From the NCBI GenBank assembly GCA_910579585.1, contig CAJTVA010000008.1:1-47397 (forward strand): a stretch of DNA of 47,397 nt. The letters run 5' to 3'. How positions within the stretch are numbered: the stretch's first letter is position 1; the number at the start of each line of letters is the position of its first letter. Positions 14,095 to 21,188 of the stretch are shown in pieces. A program made the translations under genes and the position numbers. Below the pieces are notes generated by a model that did no database searches, had not been told where the DNA came from, and saw only the letters and a list, made by a program, of their open reading frames with translations. Origin of the DNA: an uncultured Christensenella sp. (GTDB taxonomy: Bacteria > Bacillota > Clostridia > Christensenellales > Borkfalkiaceae).

Positions 14095-15531
14095 ATGGCA
14101 TATAAAACCAGAGAGTGGCGCAATAATATGCGCGTAACCGTGGACTTTAACTATATGATGGCTAAAAACCTCGGTGAAAAGGGCTTGACCGATTCCGACC
14201 TTAAAGCCGTAAAGGGCAAGGCGGAACAGGCTTTCGATTACGTTATGTCGAACCGCGGCAAGGACGAGCTGTATATGGGTTGGACCGAACTTCCCTATAA
14301 CCAGGACGCAATCGTTGCAGACATTCTTGCAACCGCAAAGCAGGTCAGAAAAAAGTTCAAGTACTTCGTCGTTCTCGGCATAGGCGGTAGCGCGCTAGGC
14401 CCCATAATGGTTTTCAACGCATTAAAGCATCTTCATTATAACGAACTCCCCCCCAAGAAGCGCGGTGGACCTAAGTTCTATGTGGAAGATAACGTAGACC
14501 CTGTAAGAATGCAGGCTCTTTTAGACGTTATCGTTCCCGAAGAAACTTGCTTCAACGTGGTTTCCAAGTCGGGCGCGACCTCGGAAACTATGACCCAGTT
14601 CCTGATTATTGCGGATATCCTCGAAAAGAAAGGTCTTAACCTTGCCGAGCATATGATATTCACGACGGACGCGAACCGCGGCAACCTTATTAAAATCGAC
14701 AACAAATACGGCGGAAAAATCAAAAAATACGTTCTCCCCGACGGCGTCGGCGGCAGATTTTCCGAGCTTTGCCCCGTCGGGCTTCTTCCCGCGGCGGTGC
14801 TCGGCATAGATATAAAGGGTATGCTTGCGGGCGCGGCTTATATGGACGGGCTTTGCACAAAACCCGTTCTTTCGAAAAACCCCGCGCTTGCTTGCGCAGT
14901 GTTGCAGTACCTTACTATGTTGCAGGGTAAAAACATCAACGTTTTAATGCCTTATTCTGACAATCTGAAGCTTATGGCTGACTGGTATTGCCAGCTTTGG
15001 GCGGAATCGGTCGGCAAGGCGCAGGACCTCAACGGCAAGACCGTGAACGCTGGCACTACCCCCGTAAAATCGCTCGGCGTAACCGACCAACACTCTCAGG
15101 TTCAGCTGTATATCGAGGGACCTTACGACAAGGTTATCACCTTTATTTCGGTTAAAAACTACGCTTGCGAATCGCCTATTGCTCACGGTTGCGAAGATAT
15201 ACCCGACGTCGGCTTCCTCGGCGGGCACACTATGCAAGAGCTTATTCAGGCTGAAAACAAAGCTACGGCTTACGCGCTTATGAAAGCGGGCAGAATGAAC
15301 TATACGATAACCCTTCCCGAAGTCAACGCGTTCACCCTCGGTCAGCTTATGTATATGTTCGAGTTGCAGACGGCTTACGCAGGCGCGCTTCTCAACATCA
15401 ATACGTTCAATCAGCCGGGCGTTGAAAACGGCAAAATCGCGACTTTCGCGCTCCTCGGCAAGAAAGGCTACGAAGCGCACAAGAAAGAGATGGACTCCGC
15501 GCCCGCGTCGGATGACAAATATATAGTTTAG
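14095..15531 (+). CDS. pgi: Glucose-6-phosphate isomerase
   Basis: Interconverts glucose 6-phosphate and fructose 6-phosphate. The 478-residue protein has the sugar-phosphate binding IGGSALGP, the SKSGATSET loop (SIS domains), GGRFSELCPVGLLP, and the C-terminal FNQPGVENGK signature. I chose ATG 14095 because AGGAGG lies 6 bp upstream; the frame continues upstream to 14074 without a ribosome site. It is monocistronic, with its own promoter. Its TAG stop directly abuts the inverted copy of the structured repeat. Confidence 0.96.
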   Translation: MAYKTREWRNNMRVTVDFNYMMAKNLGEKGLTDSDLKAVKGKAEQAFDYVMSNRGKDELYMGWTELPYNQDAIVADILATAKQVRKKFKYFVVLGIGGSALGPIMVFNALKHLHYNELPPKKRGGPKFYVEDNVDPVRMQALLDVIVPEETCFNVVSKSGATSETMTQFLIIADILEKKGLNLAEHMIFTTDANRGNLIKIDNKYGGKIKKYVLPDGVGGRFSELCPVGLLPAAVLGIDIKGMLAGAAYMDGLCTKPVLSKNPALACAVLQYLTMLQGKNINVLMPYSDNLKLMADWYCQLWAESVGKAQDLNGKTVNAGTTPVKSLGVTDQHSQVQLYIEGPYDKVITFISVKNYACESPIAHGCEDIPDVGFLGGHTMQELIQAENKATAYALMKAGRMNYTITLPEVNAFTLGQLMYMFELQTAYAGALLNINTFNQPGVENGKIATFALLGKKGYEAHKKEMDSAPASDDKYIV

Positions 15532-15709
15532 TTCACAAAAATTGTCGGCTATTCTGCGCCGACAATTTTTCGTGATTTTAGAGGGGCGTTGCCCCTCGTG
15601 CCGCAATTTTAGCGGCACACACATATATAATTGCGGCACTTCACTCCACTGAGGCGAAAGTGTTCGCAAATTGGGTGCGCTGACCAAAAAGCGTGGTTTT
15701 TGGTCGCGC
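15532..15709 (-). ncRNA. 180-bp structured repeat, copy 2
   Basis: Read on the minus strand (15709 to 15532) this aligns with copy 1 at 7151-7330. H1 is GCGC/GCGC plus GACCAAAAA/TTTTTGGTC. H2 is GTGCCGCAATT/AATTGCGGCAC. H3 is GAGGGGC/GCCCCTC. H4 contains AATTGTCGGC/GCCGACAATT with loop GCAGAATA. Stem sequences change in pairs relative to copy 1, while CGCACCCAATTTGCGAAC, TTTCGCCTCAG and the H4 loop are kept. It fills the 195-bp gap between pgi and the hydrolase gene. Confidence 0.7.
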
Positions 15710-15726
15710 CGTTGGTTATTTGTTGA

Positions 15727-16701
15727 ATGGAAATCTGGAAAATTATAGTTATAGTAATCGCGGTTGCGATTGTGTTGCTTTTATCGCTTGCATACGCGGC
15801 GTACAGGACCGCGTTCCGGAAACGTTATGATAAAAACCCGCTTTTAAAGTTCTTTACCGCCGCCGACTTTTCACTTACCGAAAGCTTAGTGAAAATAGGC
15901 AGGCTCCGCGGCAAAATCTACTTAAAAGGCGGCGCGGCGGACAGGGAAGAAGTGGTGGTTTTCGTTCACGGAATGGGTCCGGGGCACTGCGCCTATACAA
16001 CCGAAATCGCATATTTTTGCAACCTCGGTTATACCGTTCTTGCCGTTGACAGCTTGGGCTGCGGCTTATCGGGCGGCAGAAATATAAGGGGTATGTACGA
16101 GGGCGTGAAAACCGCCGTTGCGGCTATCGACTTCGCCCGCGCGAACTTCCCCGAAAAAAAGATTTATCTCGTCGGGCATAGCTGGGGCGGGTATTCCGCG
16201 TTATGCGCGTCCGCGCGAAGAAAAGTCGAAAAGGTCGTTGCAATAAGCGCGCCGACCTCGCCCGTCAAAACAATATACGAGGGCGCGTCAAAGATAATTT
16301 CAAAGCCAGTAGCGGCAATTCTGTGCCCTTGGTGGTGGCTGATAAATTTCCTGTTGTTCGGTGTGAACGGCAATAAAAGCGCGGTAAAATGCGCCCGCAA
16401 AAACGGCGCGGAAACGTTACTCGTCCACGGGGACAAGGATAATATCGTAACGCATACGAAAGCTGTCTTTTATAGAAACTACGGCGAAAACGTAAAAAAA
16501 TACCTTGCGGAAGGCAAGGCGCACAATCCGTACAACACGGTCGAAGCCGAAAAGAAGCTTGCCGAGCTTTCCGTAAAATTATCTGGCGCAAACAAGATGA
16601 CAGATAAAGAGCGTGAAGAGTACTTTTCGAACTTTGACTTCACCACCGCCACAGCAGAGGATGCGGAAGTTATGCAAGCTATTGCAGAATTTTTGGAATA
16701 A
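15727..16701 (+). CDS. Membrane-anchored alpha/beta hydrolase
   Basis: A 324-residue protein with one N-terminal membrane helix (about 4-26) and an alpha/beta hydrolase domain. The oxyanion strand is VVFVHGMGPG; the nucleophile elbow is GHSWGG with the catalytic Ser; the acid is probably in LLVHGDKDNIV; the catalytic His is probably in EGKAHNPYNT. A tryptophan-rich lid lies at CPWWWLINF. The substrate is unknown; esterase or lipase activity at the membrane is inferred. The start has no clear ribosome site; the structured repeat ends 17 bp upstream. Confidence 0.8.
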   Translation: MEIWKIIVIVIAVAIVLLLSLAYAAYRTAFRKRYDKNPLLKFFTAADFSLTESLVKIGRLRGKIYLKGGAADREEVVVFVHGMGPGHCAYTTEIAYFCNLGYTVLAVDSLGCGLSGGRNIRGMYEGVKTAVAAIDFARANFPEKKIYLVGHSWGGYSALCASARRKVEKVVAISAPTSPVKTIYEGASKIISKPVAAILCPWWWLINFLLFGVNGNKSAVKCARKNGAETLLVHGDKDNIVTHTKAVFYRNYGENVKKYLAEGKAHNPYNTVEAEKKLAELSVKLSGANKMTDKEREEYFSNFDFTTATAEDAEVMQAIAEFLE

Positions 16702-16715
16702 TTAATTTAAGAGAG

Positions 16716-16745
16716 CCGCCCGCGCAATTTGCGCGGGCGGTTGTT
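16716..16745. terminator. Terminator between the hydrolase and the small convergent gene
   Basis: A perfect 10-bp stem CCGCCCGCGC / GCGCGGGCGG with loop AATTT, followed by TTGTTATT on the plus strand. Confidence 0.75.
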
Positions 16746-16746
16746 A

Positions 16747-17022
16747 TTAATCTAAAAAGTTTTGCGCCGCGATAGTAAGCCCAAGCTTAAAGCCCGCTTT
16801 AAAATATTCTTTGGAATAAACGCTACCCATACCGAACACGGCAAGTTCTAAGTCCCATAAGATTTTATGCTTTTCGTCCTTTGATATACCCTCGCAAAGC
16901 TTATCGCAGATTTCGTCGAATTTGTCATAGTCTTCCTTAAATTCCGCAATTTCAGTTATTTTTACTGTTTCGGCGTAGTTCGTTCCGCTAAACGCCAGTT
17001 CTAAAATCATTGATTTATCCAT
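16747..17022 (-). CDS. Small acidic protein paired with an XRE regulator (DUF6809-like, tentative)
   Basis: A 91-residue, mostly helical acidic protein ending KEYFKAGFKLGLTIAAQNFLD. This resembles small helical proteins found next to XRE regulators in Clostridia, possibly DUF6809; I cannot confirm the family. GAGGTGAAT precedes the ATG, the same ribosome site as its divergent neighbour. The intergenic region holds two palindromic operators, so both genes are probably controlled by the XRE protein. The cassette is visibly more AT-rich than its surroundings, suggesting recent transfer. Confidence 0.65.
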   Translation of the reverse strand: MDKSMILELAFSGTNYAETVKITEIAEFKEDYDKFDEICDKLCEGISKDEKHKILWDLELAVFGMGSVYSKEYFKAGFKLGLTIAAQNFLD

Positions 17023-17048
17023 AAATTCACCTCATAGATAAAATTGTA

Positions 17049-17065
17049 ATCGTACAATGTACGAT
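17049..17065. promoter_or_regulatory. Operator 1 of the XRE cassette
   Basis: A perfect 17-bp palindrome, ATCGTACA-A-TGTACGAT, between the divergent genes at 17022 and 17117. Confidence 0.7.
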
Positions 17066-17078
17066 TATCAAGTATTTT

Positions 17079-17095
17079 ATCGCACAATATGCGAT
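17079..17095. promoter_or_regulatory. Operator 2 of the XRE cassette
   Basis: An imperfect 17-bp palindrome, ATCGCACAATATGCGAT, sharing the pattern ATCGYACAATRTRCGAT with operator 1. The two centres are 30 bp apart, about three helical turns, so bound dimers would face the same side of the DNA. Confidence 0.7.
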
Positions 17096-17116
17096 TTTAT
17101 ATATGAAGAGGTGAAT

Positions 17117-17329
17117 ATGGAACTAAATGAAATTCAACAGAGATTAAGAGAAGTAATAAATAACAGTGGAATACCGCAAAAGGAAATTGCAAAGGGAATA
17201 GGGGTTTCAGCGCAAACGGTATCTAAATATATGTGCAAAGATGTTTTTCCTGCTTTGGATACGTTGGCTAAACTGTGCAAACTTTTAGATGTTAAATCAG
17301 ATTATATCCTCGGTTTGACTACTTTTTAA
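17117..17329 (+). CDS. XRE-family transcriptional regulator
   Basis: A 70-residue protein that is essentially one lambda-repressor-like helix-turn-helix domain: QKEIAKGIGVSAQTVSKYM is the HTH, then FPALDTLAKLCKLLDVKSDYILG, typical of the family. GAGGTGAAT precedes the chosen ATG; a longer in-frame start at 17057 would run through the operators. It is probably an autoregulated repressor of both divergent genes. It has its own terminator. Confidence 0.88.
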   Translation: MELNEIQQRLREVINNSGIPQKEIAKGIGVSAQTVSKYMCKDVFPALDTLAKLCKLLDVKSDYILGLTTF

Positions 17330-17340
17330 ATAATATATAT

Positions 17341-17370
17341 CCCCCGCGAATTATTCGCGGGGGAATTTTT
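17341..17370 (+). terminator. Terminator of the XRE gene
   Basis: A perfect 10-bp stem CCCCCGCGAA / TTCGCGGGGG with loop TTA, followed by AATTTTT. Confidence 0.9.
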
Positions 17371-17471
17371 ACGCCTTAACGCGGCAAACGCTTTTATATT
17401 ATTTAAGTTTGATAAGTGATTAGTCGGGTACGGGTAACGAAATTAATATACCCGCCCGCGGGGCTTCCCGC

Positions 17472-20400
17472 TTATTCTTTGCCTGCAAGCTTCTTGTAGT
17501 TGTCAAGCCTTGCTTTTGCGGACTCTTCGGTTTTCTTGAACAGCTCGTTAGCAACGTCCGCGCCCTGCGTCTTAACGAGGGAAGCATAGCGCGTTTCGCC
17601 TGCAAGGAACGCCTGATAATCGCCCGTAGGTTCTTTTGAATCAAGCGTGAACTTCTCGCCGTCGGGGTTGTATCTGTAAAGCTGCCAGTAACCGCAGTCA
17701 ACAGCCGCTTTCTGTTCGAGCTGGCTCTTGGTCATATTGATACCGTGGTTAATGCAAGGCGCATAGCAGATGATAAGCGAAGGTCCGTGGTAAGCTTCGG
17801 CTTCGGTTAAAGCTTTAAGAAGCTGAGCGTTGTTCGCGCCCATTGCGCACTGTGCAACGTAAACGTATCCGTAGGACTTCGCAATCATACCGAGGTCCTT
17901 TTTCTTAACTCTCTTGCCTGCCGCCGCGAACTTCGCAACCGCGCCGATGTTGGTCGACTTACTTGCCTGACCGCCGGTGTTGGAGTAAACTTCGGTATCG
18001 AGAACGAGCACGTTAACGTCCTCGCCGCTTGCAAGTACGTGGTCTAAACCGCCGTAACCGATGTCGTAAGCCCAGCCGTCGCCGCCGAATATCCAGATGG
18101 ACTTCTTGGCAAGGCAGTCTTTATCTGCAAGAATTTCTTTTACGAGCGCCGAGCACTCTGCATTACACTTCGTGCAACCTTCAAGGGTTTTAATAAGTTC
18201 GGCGGAAGCTTTCTTGGAAGGCTCTCTTTCGTCGAAAGCTTTAAGGTAAGCTTCGCAAGCGGGCTTGCAGGTATCGCTGAGCTCGGCAAGCTTTGCAATC
18301 TTGCCTTTAAGTGCGTTTCTTCTTGCCGAGTAAGCAAGGTTCATACCATAGCCGAACTCTGCGTTGTCCTCGAAGAGGGAGTTAGCCCACGCGGGACCGT
18401 GACCGTTTTTGTTTGTGGTGTAAGGGCAAGTGGGGGAAGAACCGCCGTAAATGGACGAGCAACCCGTCGCATTTGCAACAATCATATCCTCGCCGAAGAG
18501 CTGGGTGATAACTTTGACGTAAGGAGTTTCGCCACAGCCTGCGCACGCACCCGAGAACTCGAAGAGGGGAGTTGCGAACTGGCAGCCTTTAACTGTGTCT
18601 TTCTTGAACTTGGAGGTATCAACTTCAGGCAGGTCGACTGTGTATTCCCAGTTCTTGTCCTCGCCCTTTTCCAAGGACTCTGCAAGAGGAATCATCTTTA
18701 TCGCGCCGCCGTCTTTTACAGGGCAGACGGTTGCGCACACGCCGCAACCCATACAGTCGAGGGGTGAAACCTGCATCTTGTACTCATAACCGGGAAGTCC
18801 GATTGCCGCCTTAGCCGTAAGCGTTGCGGGCTTTTCGGAACCGTTTGCGATAAGCGCGGGTCTTAAACAAGCGTGGGGGCAAACGAACGAGCAGGTGCCG
18901 CACTGAATGCACTTGTCAACGATAATTTCGGGTACGAGGACGGCAACGCCGCGTTTTTCGTACTTGGTCGTGCCCGTGGGAACGTGTCCGTCAGCGTTGA
19001 ACTGCGACGATTTCAGTTTGTCGCCTTCAAGGTAGAGGATAGGTTTGATAATTTCCTGATAGTACTTGTTGTCTGCGCCCTTAACCATTTCTGCGCCCGT
19101 CGTAGCCTTAGCCCACGAAGCGGGAACGTCGATTTTGATAAGGTTGTCGCCCGCCGCCGCGTCGATGGCGTTGTAGTTCATCTGAACGACAGCGTCGCCC
19201 TTTCTTGCGAACGACTTCTTGGCCATATACTTCATAAATTCGATGGCTTTGTCGTAGGGCATAATCTGCGGGTTAACGCGGAAGAAAGCCGACTGCAAGA
19301 TGGTGTTTGTTCTGCCGCGCAGACCGAGGTCAGCCGCAATTTTGATTGCGTCGATAACGTAAAGGTTGACGTGCTTTTTGGCAATATCCTGCTTAACCTT
19401 TGCGGGCAGGAACTCTTCGAGCGCTTCAACCGTAGTCGCGTTGGTGTTGATAAGGAAAGTACCGCCGTCCTTGATGTCGCCCGTCATATCGTAGCGGGTA
19501 ACGTAGGAGGGGTTGGAGCACTGAACGAAGTCAGCGCTGTCGATTAAGTATTCCGACTGAATGGGCGTGTCGCCGAAACGGAGGTGAGAAACGGTGATGC
19601 CGCCCGATTTCTTGGAATCGTAGAAGAAGTACGCCTGCGCGTGCTTTTCGGTGTGGTCGCCGATAATCTTAATAGAGTTTTTGTTTGCGCCGACGGTACC
19701 GTCCGAACCCAAGCCGTAGAATTTGCAGCTTGTCGAGCCAGCGGGCGCCGCGTCGAATTTTTCGGAGAAGTCGAGGGAGGTGTTCGTAACGTCCTCGTAA
19801 ATACCGATAGTGAAGTGGTTTTTCGGCGCCTTGCTTTCAAGGTTCTTGTAAACCGCAAGCACCATCGAGGGGGTGAACTCTTTCGAGCCGAGTCCGTATC
19901 TGCCGCCGATAACTTTGAGGTTGGTTACGCCCTTTTCGAGAAGCGCCGAGCAAACGTCGAGGTACAAAGGCTCGCCGAGGGAGCCGGGTTCTTTCGTTCT
20001 GTCGAGAACGGCGATTCTCTTCACGCTCTTGGGAAGCGCCTTAATGAACGCGTCCGCAACGAAAGGACGGTACAGGCGGACCTTAACAAGTCCGTACTTA
20101 TGACCTAAGGTGTTGAGCTTATTGATGCTTTCTTCGATGGTTTCGCACGCGGAGCCCATACAAACGATAACGTCGGTAGCCTTTTCAGAACCTACGTAGT
20201 CGAAAAGGTGGTAGTTTCTGCCGCAGTGCTTGGAAACGACGTCCATCATCTTCTGAACGATAGCGGGGGTAGCTTCGTAGTAGCTGTTCGCCGTTTCTCT
20301 GTTCTGGAAGTAGGTGTCGCCGTTCTGCGCGGTACCTTTCTGAATGGGGTGCTCGGGGTTGAGCGCGCGGGACTTGAAGTTCGCAACGTCGGCGGCAATG

Positions 20401-21005
20401 CCTACCTCGTCGCAGATAGCGCGGATTTCGGCGTAGTTGTCAGTTTCGTCCCAAACGTCGATTTTAGCGACTTCATGGCTTGTCCTGAAACCGTCGAAGA
20501 AGTTAATAAAAGGAACTTTCGCTTTTAAAGTGGAAAGGTGAGCGACGAGCGCTAAATCCATAACTTCCTGAACCGAGCCGTCGCAAATCATAGCAAAGCC
20601 CGTCTGGCGGCAAGCCATAACGTCGGCGTGGTCGCCGAAGATGTTCAGGGAATGAGCTGCCAGCGCGCGCGCCGAAACGTGCATAACCATAGGCATAAGC
20701 TCGCCCGAAATCTTGTACATATTGGGAATCATAAGTAAAAGCCCCTGAGATGCGGTGTAGGTCGTCGTAAGCGCGCCTGCACAAAGCGAACCGTGTACCG
20801 CGCCGGCGGCGCCGCCCTCTGACTGCATTTCTGCAATTCTAACTTCCTGACCCCACATATTGGTTCTGCCTGCCGTAGCCCATTCGTCCGCGATTTCCGC
20901 CATAGGGGAAGAGGGGGTGATGGGATAGATTGCGGCTACTTCAGAAAAGGCATACGCAACGTGGCTTGCGGCGGTATTACCGTCGATAGTCAACTTTTTC
21001 ATCAA
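17472..21005 (-). CDS. nifJ: Pyruvate:ferredoxin (flavodoxin) oxidoreductase
   Basis: Oxidises pyruvate to acetyl-CoA and CO2, reducing ferredoxin; the central energy enzyme of anaerobes. At 1177 residues it is the complete single-chain form. The N-terminal pyrimidine-binding domain starts with NTAASHVAYAFSEVAAIYPITPSSPMAE. The inserted ferredoxin domain carries two 4Fe-4S motifs, CIQCGTCSFVCP and CMGCGVCATVCP. The proximal cluster uses CAGCGE and later cysteines, and the TPP site is GDGWAYDIGYGGLDH with NTGGQAS. GGAGG precedes the ATG. It is monocistronic, with a strong promoter and a palindrome near the transcription start. Confidence 0.97.
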   Translation of the reverse strand: MMKKLTIDGNTAASHVAYAFSEVAAIYPITPSSPMAEIADEWATAGRTNMWGQEVRIAEMQSEGGAAGAVHGSLCAGALTTTYTASQGLLLMIPNMYKISGELMPMVMHVSARALAAHSLNIFGDHADVMACRQTGFAMICDGSVQEVMDLALVAHLSTLKAKVPFINFFDGFRTSHEVAKIDVWDETDNYAEIRAICDEVGIAADVANFKSRALNPEHPIQKGTAQNGDTYFQNRETANSYYEATPAIVQKMMDVVSKHCGRNYHLFDYVGSEKATDVIVCMGSACETIEESINKLNTLGHKYGLVKVRLYRPFVADAFIKALPKSVKRIAVLDRTKEPGSLGEPLYLDVCSALLEKGVTNLKVIGGRYGLGSKEFTPSMVLAVYKNLESKAPKNHFTIGIYEDVTNTSLDFSEKFDAAPAGSTSCKFYGLGSDGTVGANKNSIKIIGDHTEKHAQAYFFYDSKKSGGITVSHLRFGDTPIQSEYLIDSADFVQCSNPSYVTRYDMTGDIKDGGTFLINTNATTVEALEEFLPAKVKQDIAKKHVNLYVIDAIKIAADLGLRGRTNTILQSAFFRVNPQIMPYDKAIEFMKYMAKKSFARKGDAVVQMNYNAIDAAAGDNLIKIDVPASWAKATTGAEMVKGADNKYYQEIIKPILYLEGDKLKSSQFNADGHVPTGTTKYEKRGVAVLVPEIIVDKCIQCGTCSFVCPHACLRPALIANGSEKPATLTAKAAIGLPGYEYKMQVSPLDCMGCGVCATVCPVKDGGAIKMIPLAESLEKGEDKNWEYTVDLPEVDTSKFKKDTVKGCQFATPLFEFSGACAGCGETPYVKVITQLFGEDMIVANATGCSSIYGGSSPTCPYTTNKNGHGPAWANSLFEDNAEFGYGMNLAYSARRNALKGKIAKLAELSDTCKPACEAYLKAFDEREPSKKASAELIKTLEGCTKCNAECSALVKEILADKDCLAKKSIWIFGGDGWAYDIGYGGLDHVLASGEDVNVLVLDTEVYSNTGGQASKSTNIGAVAKFAAAGKRVKKKDLGMIAKSYGYVYVAQCAMGANNAQLLKALTEAEAYHGPSLIICYAPCINHGINMTKSQLEQKAAVDCGYWQLYRYNPDGEKFTLDSKEPTGDYQAFLAGETRYASLVKTQGADVANELFKKTEESAKARLDNYKKLAGKE

Positions 21006-21044
21006 AAAACCTCCGTTTTTATAAATAATTATTTTTAGCCTTTC

Positions 21045-21060
21045 GTGTGATAACTCACAC
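21045..21060. promoter_or_regulatory. Palindromic operator candidate for PFOR
   Basis: GTGTGA-TAAC-TCACAC is a perfect 6-4-6 inverted repeat placed at about +1 to +16 of the PFOR transcript, a position where a bound repressor would block initiation. It resembles but does not match the Rex (TTGTGA-6-TCACAA) pattern, which has a 6-bp gap between the same arms. Confidence 0.5.
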
Positions 21061-21067
21061 TTACATT

Positions 21068-21096
21068 ATTATAATACAGCTAAAAATAAAAGTCAA
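21068..21096 (-). promoter_or_regulatory. Sigma-70 promoter of PFOR
   Basis: On the minus strand TTGACT (21096-21091), a 17-bp spacer and TATAAT (21073-21068). Confidence 0.88.
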
Positions 21097-21126
21097 TATG
21101 AGTTATAAATTTTAATTGCAAAAAAG

Positions 21127-21155
21127 TTGTACTATTTGGCAAATTTTGCTATAAT
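21127..21155 (+). promoter_or_regulatory. Sigma-70 promoter of the ecf-truA operon
   Basis: TTGTAC (21127-21132) and TATAAT (21150-21155) with a 17-bp spacer, 33 bp before the start codon. Confidence 0.8.
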
Positions 21156-21188
21156 CTAAACTGAATTTATTTATTTAGCAAGGAAAGT

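Noticed and set aside
18873..19547. Long plus-strand open frame (224 codons) opposite PFOR
   Set aside because: It is a shadow of the antisense reading of nifJ codons; no ribosome site and no family-like sequence. Similar long frames opposite pgk (951-1445), pgi (14944-15687), lysC (31922-32602) and aspS (46466-47215) were rejected for the same reason.
21045..21060. Rex operator upstream of PFOR
   Set aside because: The arms fit, but the spacing is four instead of six, so I report only an unassigned palindrome.
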